Below, piece by piece: positions 1 through 11,353 of a stretch of 64,000 bases of DNA; the stretch's first letter is position 1, and every line of letters starts with the position of its first letter. Source of the stretch: Dryomyza anilis (taxonomy: Eukaryota; Arthropoda; Insecta; Diptera; Dryomyzidae); assembly GCA_951804985.1 (NCBI GenBank), contig OX638133.1:48209983-48273982 (forward strand), given 5' to 3'. A program made the position numbers and the translations under genes. The notes beneath the pieces were generated by a model, which saw nothing but the letters and a program-made list of their open reading frames with translations, was not told the DNA's origin and made no database searches.

Positions 1-515
1 TTCGTCATACAACTTGTTCCGTAGTGGGCGTTCGAATCCAAGCACCTCTTCGGCAGTCGTACGCATTGAGCGGGAGACGTGTGTCCACTGCGCGCATATA
101 TCATCGAGAGGGGGAGTGCCTTGGGCAAGCAGGTGTGAGAGTCGAGCGGCATAGGCTCGGTCTGTTGTGTGTGCAGCTTACTGATGTCTAGCTTTCTTTG
201 CGAGGGTTTCCGTGCGTTTTTCGCAGCGCATAAGCGTGTGCGAACCTTGGCTGCTACAAGGAAGTGATCCGAGTCTATGTTGGCATTTTGGATCGAGCGT
301 ACGTCCATCACACAAGAAGCGCGCCTTCCGTCAATCACAACATGATTAATTTATTGCACGTGTTCTGATCGGGTGACCGCCACGTGTTGTCGTGGAGGCT
401 GAATTGTCCAACTGTTGGACCAAAGATACTCTCATTGGTCCTACCCTCTTTGGCATTAAATTCGCTAATCACAATTTTGATGGCGTTTCGGGGGCAGCGC
501 TCATAGCCACTTTGT
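1..515 (-). pseudogene. RTE-like LINE endonuclease fragment
   Basis: Read on the minus strand, this matches the apurinic endonuclease region of the better LINE copy at 14.85-15.42 kb: a block equivalent to IKIVLGDFNAK, then PTVGQFSLH, then WRSPDQ, then the segment leading to DHFLVAAKVRT. The catalytic-type GDFNAK block reads SEFNAK here and the frame is broken several times, so it cannot make an active enzyme. The fragment runs off the left edge; homology stops near 515 within the serine/arginine-rich block. LINE identity is clear by comparison inside the window; the clade (RTE-like) is assigned from general memory of the family. Confidence 0.8.
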
Positions 516-1255
516 GGCAACTTAAGTGGTAGCCACACCATTGCCATTAAAGTGTTTGTTCTATATCATGCGAAAAATACTTATTTACCACCTAATTGCC
601 AGTCAAAAAGACCCGGGGCAAGGCTTAGTTGCCACAAATTTTGATCCATTAAAGTGTCGGTTCACATATTTGGAACTTGAACTGTAATTTTAAATGTGGA
701 ACTTGTGTGGATTAAAAATAAAAATAATAAAGATCGTACGCAGTGCTTTAACGTGAATGTTTGTTGTGTAATAAAACTGCACATAATGTCAAAAATATGC
801 TATGACATAATAATTTAAATCTTTACGAACAGATTTTTCGGCAAATTACAACTCTAATTTAACAAACGGTTCAAGATTTCGGGTTAAAGCTTATATTCTA
901 CCCGCGCACCTAAAAAAATGCAATTTGTGAAATTTTTTTAAAAAAGTGATTTTTCTTAAATACTTAAATACTGATATTTCTTAAATACTATTCCGACTGT
1001 TCTTTTTTACAACCCAACGTTCCATGGACATATGTAGTGGATATAATAAATATTTCGTGTATAATAATATACATTTATATCATTTTAAAGTTAATTAGCT
1101 ATATTATTAATAAACATGTTCCTATTAGGTTCTTCATTATATACATGCAACATATATGGAGCATAATACATTTTTTAATTTGTCACTATTTTGCCACGTC
1201 ATAACAACAAAGTTAGCTCTTCCCATTATCGTATATGTTCCATTATTAGAATGTA
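516..1255. other. AT-rich DNA with no recognised feature
   Basis: I see no coding signal, tandem array or clear terminal inverted repeat here. It holds only short A/T runs and chance open frames. Confidence 0.5.
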
Positions 1256-1965
1256 TGACCCAATAAACCAAAAACCTGGATATTAAGTGATTATCGAAGG
1301 ATTGAACATGGATATCGAAGCTTTCACTGGAGAAAAGCGTTCAACTTTTTGTAATTGTAAGCTTGTAAACCATAGCGTTCTCCAGCAAAACTGATAGCTT
1401 TTTATCCAATTGAATCTAGCCTTTACCTAAACTTGAATTCCGACATTCAATATACATTCGAGGTTTAACATAATTGTAAGCTATAAATAAAATGTGATTC
1501 GACCTTCAAATTAAACTTGAATTCAAGCGCATATATTTCCCTAATTGAAGGTTTAAATATAAAATAAATTAGAGCAATTAAAGTATGTTTTACAGCTGCA
1601 ACAGCACCTGCACCGGTGGCAGTGTACAGGACTTCTTGTAAAATCCACGACGTGCCCAGTAAAATATCAATGTTGTCTGCGTATGAATGAAAATATATTT
1701 ATATTTCGTAAACGTATTCGTAAACCTTGGCCACTTATATTGTATACCAGCTCATCGCGCATTTTCCGTGCAGTAGAATTCTCGGGATGACTTTCATGTT
1801 TGGACCTGCACTTATATATTAATTGATTTGTCTGTTTGCTAATTTAAGCGAAAAACAATGATCTCACTGATTGTGCGAATGCAGTGGCACATATGTAGTG
1901 GTGAAAAAATTGAAAATTTTCTTGTTGACATTTAATTTATCACGTCACCGGGTTGCCACTGTTTA
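1256..1965 (-). mobile_element. Dispersed repeat carrying MICOS exon fragment, copy 1
   Basis: This roughly 700 bp block is repeated in inverted orientation at 43,425-44,925 and partly at 45,082-46,090, so it behaves as a dispersed mobile repeat. On the minus strand, about 1,590-1,850 corresponds to two exon-like pieces separated by intron-like sequence ending in ATACGCAG. In this copy the second piece has lost most of the sequence coding the membrane segment that is intact in copy 2, and the donor GTAAGTG reads ATAAGTG. It preserves the empty TA site (1,532-1,533) of the MITE inserted in copy 2. No TIRs were seen; one end reads CCCAATAAAC, the other GGGTTGCCACTG. Confidence 0.7.
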
Positions 1966-3460
1966 CCATAAAAAGTTACGACTCTGAGATATCTAAACGA
2001 TGCTTAATAGGTAACTTTTGTAATAAACTTAGCGTACCCTGAAAAACGATAGCCGCAAAGATATCATTTCGTATTTTGTTCTAGTTGGGAACGATTTAAA
2101 AATAGTGATTGCTTGATTACTCCTAAGGGTTTTCAAGTGCAATGATATTTTGGAATGCGTTTATATCAATTAAAAAAGGTAATTTTTTTAATACACTTTT
2201 ATTTAAATTATGTAGTAAAAGAGGATCATTAAAAATAACTACTCCTAACGACCATTGCACAAATCCACAAAGTACTCGCAGAATTATTTCAAAAAGCCGC
2301 ACCGGCAGACGTAACCCGAGTATTTCCCTACGCCAGCAGCTCCTTTCAATACTGTTTGCTTTTTTGTAATTTATTTGTAATTTATTTATTTGTTACAATT
2401 AGTACAATAGGAATAATTCTTTTACAATACAACAGTAGATTGGAACTGAATTTATTAACATAATTTCCAAGACTGTATTTTTTAATTATAATTTAAAATT
2501 AACTCATTTTCAAGATTTTGGTTTTTTGGCAAATTCAACATAATTTGTTTTGTAAAAAAAACATTGTTTAAATATTAATAACATTTTTTTACTTTTTAAT
2601 TCGCATATTTATATAAAATTTAAATTTGATTCAAACAATTTAATATGTATTATAAAAACCAATTTATTAAACATGTTTTTCTTGCAGTAGTCCTCTTAAC
2701 GTAAATTCTTAAGTACTCACAATGGGAATCCATGTAAATTGGACGATAACATGTGCGTCGATGATTCAAAATGTTTGTTGGGACATTGCGAAAATCAACC
2801 CAGTGTTGCGTTCGTTCGTAATTACGTACTCTTTCGTACTCAAACGTACGACATCCCTGACTAAAATGTACGCCATTGGTTCAGATTTAGTTATCAAAAG
2901 AGGAGCAAATTCAGACTAAAGGAGACATAGCGTATTTTTCAAAACTAAATCTAAGGTAAATTACGTTCAAAACAACGAGAGCGGAAACGAAAAATATTTT
3001 GAAATTCAGTTGGTTTCGTTTCTTTGTTGGTGACGGTTGTTTTTGTTTTAGCGCATGCATTTGTGATTAGAACAGTGTTACTTAAAAATTAAAACAAAGT
3101 AATATAAATTTTATAAAGTGTAGTGTACATTGTTCTACATTATTGTCTAACAATTGATTTAACCAATAGTTAATGTGCAATTATACAATTAATTGCATAC
3201 ATTTTTTGTAATAATTGCATAAAATAATTCTGTTGCATGTAAATTATTATTGTTATTTTATTTTATTTGTGTTTTCCAATTCTTCTTTGTGCTATATTTG
3301 TTTACGCTAAACTCTTGTTGTGTTGTTAGTGTGTTCAAAATCAGTAGCATTAACCCCTGCGTACCATTAATTTATTTTTTTAGCACTAAATTCTCAACTT
3401 TGTGTTTTTCGATAGTTTTATTCTATGGATTTCTTATCAGTTGAAAACTTCGCTGCCTGC
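1966..3460. other. Mostly anonymous AT-rich DNA with one exon-like patch
   Basis: At 2,250-2,365 a GC-richer patch has a plus-strand frame with unbiased composition (residues such as IHKVLAELFQKAAPADVTR) that stands out from its AT-rich surroundings. It looks like a displaced exon fragment, but I do not recognise the protein and no splice sites are convincing. The rest is poly-A/T rich with nothing I can support. Confidence 0.3.
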
Positions 3461-3502
3461 TAACCGAGGGACAAATGTAAAAGTCAGAAAATTTTAAACT
3501 CA

Positions 3503-4280
3503 ATGTTTTCCTGTTCTGGTCCCTGTGGTCAATTGTACCACGCTACATGTGCTAATATTTCTATTGGATGCACTGAATTTTTATGTTCAGTGCATTCAGG
3601 TCTACAGTGGTACTGTCCTACTTGTATAACTCTTTCTCCATCTGTTTTTTTTTTTGTTAAAATTAAAAACTTTGGTGAAAAACTTAGTATTTTAAATTCA
3701 AACTACAGTGAAATATTAAATTCGTTACACGAATTTAGCTCAATAGTAGAAATCAGTGATACCGCAAATAAGCCAGCCTGTGTTGAAGATAATACACCTA
3801 TTATTAATGAATCAGTCTCTGATAATGAACCTTCAACTAAAAAAGTTGAAAAAAAACGAAAATATAATAATAAATCTTTAAGTCCTCCTAAGGCTAAACG
3901 TAGTTCCCAAACAACTTCTGCTACCCCTTCTGTTCCTTCTATTAGTTCATCACTAATAGCAGTTGCACTGCCCAAAACAACCACAAGTAGTATGACACCA
4001 GTTAGTTCAACGTTAAAGGCAATCCCAAAATTAAAAATAATTTTTTTATCTCGGTTGATGCCTGACACAACAACAGAAAATATTTCCAATTTTATAAAAA
4101 TGAATAAACTCGTGCCAACTGATACTTACATTTCTTGTAAAAAAATCGGAAACAGGCCAACACATGCATCTTTTACTTTGTCAATTGCGGAAGAACATGC
4201 TGCGGCCGTTATCAGTTCAAATCTGTGGACTGATAACATCCTTGTTTCTGAATTGAAAACCAAAAGAAACAATAGACCAA
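3503..4280 (+). pseudogene. LINE ORF1 protein with PHD-like finger
   Basis: About 260 codons remain before the inserted element. Residues 1-41 carry a PHD-like pattern: paired cysteines (CSGPC), HATC, then CSVH and WYCPTC. This is followed by an acidic/serine-rich linker, a lysine-rich stretch (KKVEKKRK), a Ser/Thr-rich tract, and a C-terminal module starting near IIFLSRLMPDTTTENI that looks like the RNA-binding/esterase-like part of such ORF1 proteins. Upstream codons are open back to 3,461 and hold one more cysteine, so the true N-terminus, with the first cysteine pair, is probably mutated. The ORF is truncated at its 3' end by the insertion at 4,281; the last residues of the open frame come from the inserted element. 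Confidence 0.75.
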
Positions 4281-5687
4281 CACACACAGAAAAACATGAT
4301 CACCACAATCATGTTTTGACGGTATCATTTAATGATTGGAATTATTATTGTAGCAATCATGTTGCATGATTGTTACATGATTGTTTCAATCATGTTTTCC
4401 AATGATTCTATCATGTTTTTAATCATTGCATGATTGTTTCAATCATGTTTTCACAAGCGTCACTTATTGCACAAATCATTGAATGATTGCGTTAACCTGA
4501 AACAAATAAATTTAAGAATACTACTTTATTAAAAAAAAAAACAATATTTAATAGAAAAACACTTTATTAAAGATTATTAAATAACTCTGCTTCGTCGCTT
4601 CATTTTCTTAATTTGTCAACGTCTTTCATGTTTTTTCTCTGCGTGAACTAAAACAGTCCACCAAAATCTTAAAAAACTTAAGCGTATCTCGCTTTACTAC
4701 CAAAACGTAAGGGGATTGCGTTCAAAGACTCGGGATCTCTTTTTACACGCAGAGAAAAAACATGATTGAGACATGATTGTGTCAAAAAAACTATGGTTAT
4801 AGCAATAATAGTATGATTGTTATTATCATTCCTGATTGTCGTAATCATTCCCACTTTTTTAAAATGAGTGTGTCTTTCATTAAATGATTTCTGCAATCAT
4901 ATTATGATCAAATTGTATGATTAGATTATGTAATGATTGTGACAAAAATGTAATTCGAGTATGCATGATTGCCAGAATCATGTTCAGTATTGTGTCAATC
5001 ATATTAGCATTGAAGCATAATTGATATAATAATAGTATGATTGCTGTTTGACAGCTGTTGACAGTTTGGCAGATTCAGTATTAAATTAGATTTCGCCGTG
5101 GCGGGTCAGCGTCGAACGCTAGTGAATTTTAATGTCCATTTATAAATAAAATGTGATACAAATAGTGATAAGTTAAGAAAAAACTTCGGATTTAGATCCT
5201 GAACAGAATGAGATCTGAGAAAGAGACAATGCACGCTGAAACAAAGGCGTCCTCACTTCAGCTGTGCAACGAGCCGCACAAATATTCCAATTTTTCTACA
5301 CCAGCGAACGTCAGCGTCTTTGCAACAAAATGGCGTAGCAAAGACGCTGACAAATTAAGAAAATGAAGCGACGAAGCTTAGTTATTTAATAATCTTTAAT
5401 AAAGTGTTTTTCTATTAAATATTGTTTTTTTTTTTAATAAAGTAGTATTCTTAAATTTATTTGTTTCAGGTTAACGCAATCATTCAATGATTTGTGCAAT
5501 AAGTGACGCTTGTGAAAACATGATTGAAACAATCATGCAATGATTAAAAACATGATAGAATCATTGAAAAACATGATTCAAAACAATCATGTAACAATCA
5601 TGCAACATGATTGCTACAATAATAATTCCAATCATTAAATGATACCGTCAAAACATGATTGTGGTGATCATGTTTTTTCTGTGCGTG
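4281..5687. mobile_element. 1.4 kb long-TIR (foldback-like) element
   Basis: The left arm (about 4,281-4,635) and right arm (about 5,333-5,687) are inverted copies some 355 bp long. They start CACACACAGAAAAACATG on the left and, read inward, CACGCACAGAAAAAACATG on the right. Arms and interior are packed with ATGATTG/CAATCAT motifs. The right flank is TA; the left flank now reads AA. Flanking sequence is LINE ORF1 on one side and ORF2 on the other, so this is an insertion. No transposase is visible. It belongs to the group of CAC...AGAAA elements seen elsewhere in the window. Confidence 0.85.
5208..5366 (+). CDS. Small ORF inside the foldback element
   Basis: A 52-codon frame starts at an ATG and runs into the right arm. 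Composition is less AT-rich than the surroundings (residues such as MHAETKASSLQLCNEP near the start). It may be a captured exon fragment or chance; no family is recognised and nothing shows that it is expressed. Confidence 0.2.
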   Translation: MRSEKETMHAETKASSLQLCNEPHKYSNFSTPANVSVFATKWRSKDADKLRK

Positions 5688-6703
5688 TATCTACTCTGAA
5701 TTTCGCGAACGATATCATCGCGTTAACTGAAACATGGCTAAATAAGAGCTTTTCAAACGTTGAATTATTTGATAATTCATTCAATGTTTTTAGAAAAGAT
5801 AGATTTGACATCGAAAAATCTCCAGTCGGTGGTGGAATATTAATAGCAATAAATAATAATTTAATAAGTTCCTTATTAGAAATTCCAATTGCTGCTTCAT
5901 TAGAGCTTATTTTTGTTAGGATTGTACTTCACAATTCCTGGGTATATGTCTTAAACGCTTACATTCCTCCGAAAAGTAGCGTAGAAGTCTATAAGACTTT
6001 ATCTAATTCCATAGATTTTGTATTGGAAATGCTTAATAGTTCTGATGATATTATACTTTTAGGTGATTTTAATTTACCAGATTTAATATGGAATAACTCT
6101 GACGATGACACATATTTCTGTGCGTCTAACTCTAAATCTCGACAAGAACAGATTTTTGTTGACACTATATCATCTGACTTACAACAAGTAAGTTACTAAT
6201 TGTCTGGAACGACAACTTGACTTAGTATTTACTACAGATAGTAACAATGTTGTAGTTACAAATTCGACGAATGTTCTAATGGACATTGATGCATATCATC
6301 CGCCTCTAACAATATTTTATCAATCTGATAGAGCGAATATCATTAATAGTAAATCTGCAGACAAGGCTTATGAATTTAATTTTAAAAAGCCAACTTTTCA
6401 TTGTTAAATGAATTGTTGTCTGCTAAAATTGATATAATATCAGACTATATTAATGGTAATGAACTTGATGTTGCCATAAACTATTTTTACCATGAACTCT
6501 TTTCCTGCATAGCACTATCTGTACCATATAGCCTTAAGTTCACTAAGATCTCATCGTATCCCTGGTACACTAAGGATTTGAAGATTCTACGTAACTCTAG
6601 GAATAGAGCATGGAATAGATATGTCAAGACCCAAGTGACCTAGAACCATACAACAAATTGTTTCTGGAATTACAGTCTAGGTCTAAAATTCTTTACACTG
6701 AGT

Positions 6704-7020
6704 AGAGAGCCACGTTAGCTCTGTGGTTAGTGCGTTGGACTGCGAGCCGAAAGGTCCCCGGTTCAAGCCTGGACTGGGGCTAACAACATCTTTTCATAGA
6801 AACATTTTTCTAAACCGCGCTACCTCTCGTCAGTAAATGGCAAACCTATGAGAGTAAAACATTGCCTATGAAATGCTCTCACCCGCCGTTCGGATTCGGC
6901 AATAAACTGTAGGTCCCACCACTTTGAGTACAAATATAACACGCACAGCTCAAAATGGTGAAAGAGCTCGGCCGAAGTTCTATACAGGACTGTAGCGCCA
7001 AACTATGATTATTATTATAA
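6704..7020 (+). mobile_element. tRNA-derived SINE (family 1), full-length copy
   Basis: The head has internal polymerase III signals: an A-box-like TAGCTCTGTGGTTAG (6,716-6,730) and a B box GGTTCAAGCCT (6,760-6,770). A tRNA-like anticodon arm is readable between them. The body contains CACCCGCCGTTCGGATTCGG and ends TGTAGCGCCAAAC followed by an ATTATTATTATAATG tail. The same body recurs at 18,722, 53,826, 58,447 and 61,137. It is inserted in the LINE ORF2, whose reading resumes after 7,020. Confidence 0.85.
6716..6770 (+). promoter_or_regulatory. SINE internal Pol III promoter (A and B boxes)
   Basis: The A-box-like and B-box sequences are spaced about 30 bp apart as in a tRNA gene. The B box matches GGTTCAANNCC exactly. 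Confidence 0.65.
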
Positions 7021-8859
7021 TGATAAAATGAAGATACAAATTTTATCAGATCCAAAAAAGTTCTAGGGTTTCATCAATACTAAAAAAAAGAGCGATGGTT
7101 TTCCTGCTTCTTTTAATAATAATGATGGATTAACTAGCGACCCTAATGTCACATGTGGCCTATTTGCAAGCCTGTTTAAACAATCATTCTCTAATGATTC
7201 TTTTATAACCGATGTTAATTATTTTGATTACATGCGTTCTGCTCCTAAAACTTCATTAGTATCTATATCATTTTCTCCGGAGCAGGTTTTGCAATATATT
7301 TCGACGATTGATGATGATTTTAGTTCTGGACCAGACGGTATCCCGGCAACAGTTATAAAGAAATGTGGTACTTAGTTATGTAAACCACCTTGTGCCATAT
7401 TTAATAAATCAATAAATGAAAGTAATTTCCCAATATTTTGGAAAAACTCATTTATAAGCCCTATTTTTAAAAAGGGGTGTAAAAATGATGTAAATAACTA
7501 TAGGCCAATCGCTAAATTGTCATCAATACCGAAATTGTTTGAACGTATTGTATATGATCAAGTTAAAATCCACTGTAGAGATGTAATTACCTCAGCACGG
7601 ATATGTAACCGGAAGATCCACAGTATCTAATCTATTAGACTTCACTTCATTTGCAATAAGTTCAATAGAACCAGGAAAACAAGTCGACTGCATTTACACA
7701 GATTTCAGTAAAGCTTTCGATAAACTTCCTCATAACTTAATTTTATTCAAACTAAAGGTACTGGGATTTCCCGAATTCTTTGTTAAGTGGATAGGATCCT
7801 ATTTATCTGATCGGTCATATCAAATACGATTCAGAAATAATTTATCTTCGCCATTTATTGCAACATCTGGGGTACCCCAGGGTAGTCATCTTGGTCCACT
7901 GTTATTTATACTGGCTATTAATGATGTGATATACAACATTAAGTACTCGCATTTATTAATTTTTGCCGATGATATGAAAATATATAAATCAATAAATGAC
8001 GATAAGGACGTTCATGTACTAAAATCATTTGAAACGTGGTGTTGTAAGAATAACTTGATTCTTAATCCAGAAAAGTGTCAGGCCATGACATTTTCTCGCA
8101 AAAGAAATAAACTAGAATACAACTATTCACTAAAAGAGAAAATTTTAAATCGGGTGCACGTGGTGAAAGATCTTGGTGTGTTTGTCGATACAAATTTATC
8201 GTTTAATTTACATATTGAAAATATATGTAAAAAAGCCTCATCATTACTTGGTTTTATCAAACGATGGGCTAAAGAATTTAATAGTCCCCTCGCAACTTTG
8301 ACTCTATATTGCACTCTGGTTCGTTCACAATTAGAATATGCAAGTCAAGTATGGTCTCCTTTCTACAAGGTACATAATGACCGAATCGAAAGGATTCAGA
8401 AAAACTTCGTACGTTTCGCTCTCAAGGGTTTAAATTGGATGGATAACTTACATCTTCCTCCATACGTAGATCGTCTGAAACTACTAAATTTAAAGACTCT
8501 TGAAGAGCGCAGACAAATTGCCGATATCATTTACATACATCAATTAATAACCGGTAGACTTGATTCACCCGAGCTTCTTAACTATATTAGTTTTAACCAT
8601 AATCGTAGAAGTAGCAGACATCGTGATGTTCTTTTTTATGTACCTTATAGTAGAACTAATTATGTTGCTGCTTCACCATTCAATCGAATGTGTAATTTAG
8701 TTAATAATTGTCCACAGTATAATATAAATCTGTCAAAAAATCAACTCAAATGTAGACTAAAACTATAATGTAACAATTGCATGTGTTGTTCACGAGCCCA
8801 ACTAATTTAGTGGGTAAATATTTTCCAGCTTAATGCTGTGAAAGTGCAAGCTAGCTGTA

Positions 8860-9050
8860 TTAGCTAAAGCTCGATTTAAAGAAATCAGCCAATCAAAAAC
8901 GAGGCGAAGCGAAACTGATGACGCATTTTGATCAGAAATTAGAACAGACATATCAAAGCAATGTCGGACGTAATCTGAGATCCAAAGGAAAATTGATGAT
9001 AACAAAGGCAAATTTTTATATGTCTTTTCTTTATTACAGTGTTTTTATAT
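8860..9050 (+). repeat. Dispersed repeat, partner of 29,055-29,235
   Basis: Sequence from AAAGAAATCAGCCAATC to about ATTACAGTGTTTTTA is repeated inverted at 29,055-29,235 with few differences. A diverged relative containing GATCAAAAAGAAAATTGATG lies near 35,390. It has no open frame of note. The element boundaries are unknown. Confidence 0.7.
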
Positions 9051-9264
9051 GTTTTTGTACAATATATGCACTAAAAATTTTACAAACAAATATACATATA
9101 TAGATTCATAGAATTATTGAATTAATTCATAAACTATTAATTATATATATGCGTTATAAATGTGCATAAAATAACATTTACAAATAACATTATTTTGTTC
9201 CTATTTTAAATATATTAACAAAACAGGTTTAAAATTAATTATAATTGATATAACGGATGCCACT

Positions 9265-9560
9265 ATATGTTTCAAAAATCCGAATATGGAGCTCGCACTA
9301 GTGACGACAATTTCAAAGTCAATTTGACTGCCACGAGCAGCCTCTTTATATCCGTCTTACTGCAGATGAGCTCAAACCGTCGATGCAAACTTATCCACTT
9401 AGGGATCACCGACTTTCCGAGAGTATCAATCGTTGAGCATCGTATTAGCAGATGATACATTCAGATATGCGGTAGTCTCACAGCGGTCGGCGCTCGAATC
9501 CAATTATCTTACTTAGTGGCCACCGATGTCGCATATCTTGTGCAGCCTGCAATAATTTAA
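9265..9560 (-). other. GC-richer exon-like patch
   Basis: A block of about 290 bp stands out from the AT-rich flanks and is open on both strands for about 62 codons. The minus-strand frame (residues such as TLGKSVIPKWISLHRRFELI) has the more protein-like composition. A degenerate tRNA B-box-like GCTCGAATCC lies at about 9,493. I do not recognise it. It could be a captured exon or the GC-rich part of an old SINE. Confidence 0.3.
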
Positions 9561-9620
9561 TATTTTTTTTTAAAACTCTTTAATCAAAATTCGGCAAAAA
9601 TGATAACTTAGGGATATCAT

Positions 9621-9986
9621 CCAGTTGGCCCAATCGATACCTCCATATCGAGACATCCATGGCGCCTAGAAATAGTAATGTCCACATTACGGATTAGTCT
9701 AAAATTACTGCAGTTGCGGCAAACATGCGCGAGTCGTCCTTATCATTCAACTTTTAGCTTTCGGTTATTAAACTAAAAAATGTTTTCTTTAATATTAAAA
9801 ACTGGATGATAGTTGGTGCAATCGATACCTCCATATCGAGACATCCATGGCGCCTAGAAATTGTAATGTCCACATTACGGATTAGTCTAAAATTACTGCA
9901 GTTGCGGCAAACATGCGCGAGTCGTCCTTATCATTCAACTTTTAGCTTTCGGTTATTAAACTAAAAAATGTTTTCTTTAATATTAA
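9621..9986 (+). repeat. Tandem duplication, period about 188 bp
   Basis: Two nearly identical copies of a 168 bp block (9,631-9,798 and 9,819-9,986), each beginning CAATCGATACCTCC and ending TTTCTTTAATATTAA, lie head to tail with related sequence (AGTTGG) between them. The near identity means a recent duplication. Confidence 0.9.
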
Positions 9987-10054
9987 TACAAATTATTATT
10001 AAATTTTAAGTACATTTTTAAATTTTCGTTAAAATTCAAATTTTAAGGGTGCGT

Positions 10055-10280
10055 GCGAGTTCGACTAAATTGGTGACTAAACTAAATAGTTCGGTTTTTC
10101 ATTCGATCGCTATGCGGTAAACGGTAATTGGTAAACTCCGTAATCAATCGATTCTCACAAAAGTATTTTTTGTCATCCAATTTAGTTCAAATTAGTTGGC
10201 TCTAAAATTTGATAAATGGAATTATGATAAATGGCATTACCGACAAATTTTAGTTTAGTCAGCAATTTAGTCGAACTCGC
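10055..10280. mobile_element. 226 bp TIR element
   Basis: The ends are inverted repeats of about 32 bp: GCGAGTTCGACTAAATTG at the left, and the same sequence read inward from 10,280, continuing into GACTAAACTAAA in both arms. The interior has no coding capacity. It is embedded in AT-rich AATTTTTAGT-type repeats on both sides, as in Foldback/Galileo-like elements whose arms contain tandem repeats. The family is not certain. Confidence 0.7.
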
Positions 10281-10289
10281 ATTTACATT

Positions 10290-10656
10290 AAAGTTAAATT
10301 AAAATTTTTAGTAATAATTTGAGTTTTTAAGAAAGTTTGGAATTTTCAGCAAATTAGGAATATTTTGAATATTTTAAAAAAAATTGAGTTTTTAGTATAA
10401 ATTGGAATTTTTAGAAAATTTTTGAATTTTTTGTTAAATTTTGAATTTTTAGTTAACAATTTAGTTTTTAGTAAAAAAATTTATTAGTACTAAAAATTTG
10501 AATTTGTATATTCAAATTTTGATTAAAAATATGATTTTTAAAATTTTTAGTAAAATTTAGAATTTTTAGTTAAAATTTGAATTTTTAGTGAAATTTGGAA
10601 TTTTTAGTTAAGTGAAAATTGGATTTTTTTTTTAGTCAAAAATGTTTAGTCAAAAA
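10290..10656. repeat. AT-rich degenerate tandem repeats
   Basis: These are degenerate copies of a unit of about 19 bp (TTTGAATTTTTAGTAAAAA). The last 70 bp (10,588-10,656) recur inverted at about 12,818-12,882, so the sequence flanking arm 1 on both sides is itself an inverted repeat. Confidence 0.75.
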
Positions 10657-11353
10657 GGTGCTTGGATACCAACGCCCCCTGAGGAATCAGTGGTATGACC
10701 AAGAGTGTCGCGCGGCCACTGCAGAGAAAGACGCTGCGTACAAATCCACCCTGCAGTCAGTAGCTACGCGTGTTGCGAAGGAGCGATACAAAGATAAGAG
10801 GAGCGAAGAGAGACGTCTTTTCAGGCGTAAAAAAAGCGAGGTCAGAACAGCCATTACTCGGCTAAAAAACAACAAAGCCGCAGGTGCTGATGGCCTGCCT
10901 GCTGAATTGTTTAAGACCGGAGGAGAAGAGCTAATAGAGAGCATGCACGAGCTCGTAAGCATAATATGGTCGGATGAAAGCATGCCAACTGACTGGAACC
11001 TCAGTGTACTCTGCCCTATCCTTAAGAAAGGGGGATCCCACTATCTGCGCCAACTACCGTGGGATCAGCCTACTCAATATCGCATACAAGGTTCTATCGA
11101 GCGTATTATGTGAAAGATTGAAGCCCATCGTCAACAGACTGATTGGACCTTATCAGTGCGGCTTCAGACCTGGAAATCCACAATAGACCAGATTTTCACA
11201 TCCTAATCCAGGAAAGTCCCTAGAAAAACAGACCGACACCTACCACCTACTAGTCGACTATAAAGCCGCCTTTGACACTCCGATAAGGGAACGATTATAC
11301 GCCGTAATGTCTGAGTTCGGTATACCTTTGCAGGACGACCCTGAGCAACACAC

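Larger units (their letters stand above)
5691..8768 (+). pseudogene. LINE ORF2: endonuclease and reverse transcriptase
   Basis: The endonuclease part is seen as DIIALTETWLN and LLGDFNLPDLIW (5,700-6,190), with stops and frameshifts before the middle region (6,401-6,643) and a SINE at 6,704-7,020. The RT part follows: SGPDGIPA near 7,330, the FISPIFKKG and NYRPIAKLS blocks near 7,450-7,520, TDFSKAFDKLPH near 7,700, GVPQGSHLGPLLF near 7,875, and the active-site box as FADD near 7,965. The last 280 codons (7,926-8,768) are open and end in the usual thumb/C-terminal region (LEYASQVWSPF; PPYVDRLKLLNL). There are a stop after 7,370 and a frameshift near 7,590. Normal length would be about 900-1,000 aa; this copy is non-functional. 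Confidence 0.85.
3461..8830 (+). mobile_element. CR1/Jockey-like LINE, interrupted and decayed
   Basis: A two-ORF non-LTR retrotransposon lies on the plus strand: ORF1 with a cysteine/histidine finger, then ORF2 with endonuclease, reverse transcriptase and the usual C-terminal extension. It is interrupted by an inverted-repeat element (4,281-5,687), which sits at the ORF1/ORF2 junction, and by a tRNA-derived SINE (6,704-7,020) inside ORF2. Frameshifts and stops show it is dead. The 5' end is uncertain and no poly-A tail was found. Finger-bearing ORF1 plus this RT C-terminus suits the CR1/Jockey group; the exact clade is not established. Confidence 0.8.

Noticed and set aside
3703..4089. 128-codon minus-strand frame across ORF1
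   Set aside because: Antisense of the LINE ORF1 linker; hydrophobic composition results from the reverse of Ser/Thr-rich codons.
6716..6785. A functional tRNA gene
   Set aside because: The A/B boxes are present, but the cloverleaf is incomplete and the sequence is the head of a dispersed SINE.
10687..10983. 98-codon serine-rich frame opposite the LINE RT (also 14,556-14,852)
   Set aside because: It is the antisense shadow of the RT reading frame, present in both arms only because the arms are identical.
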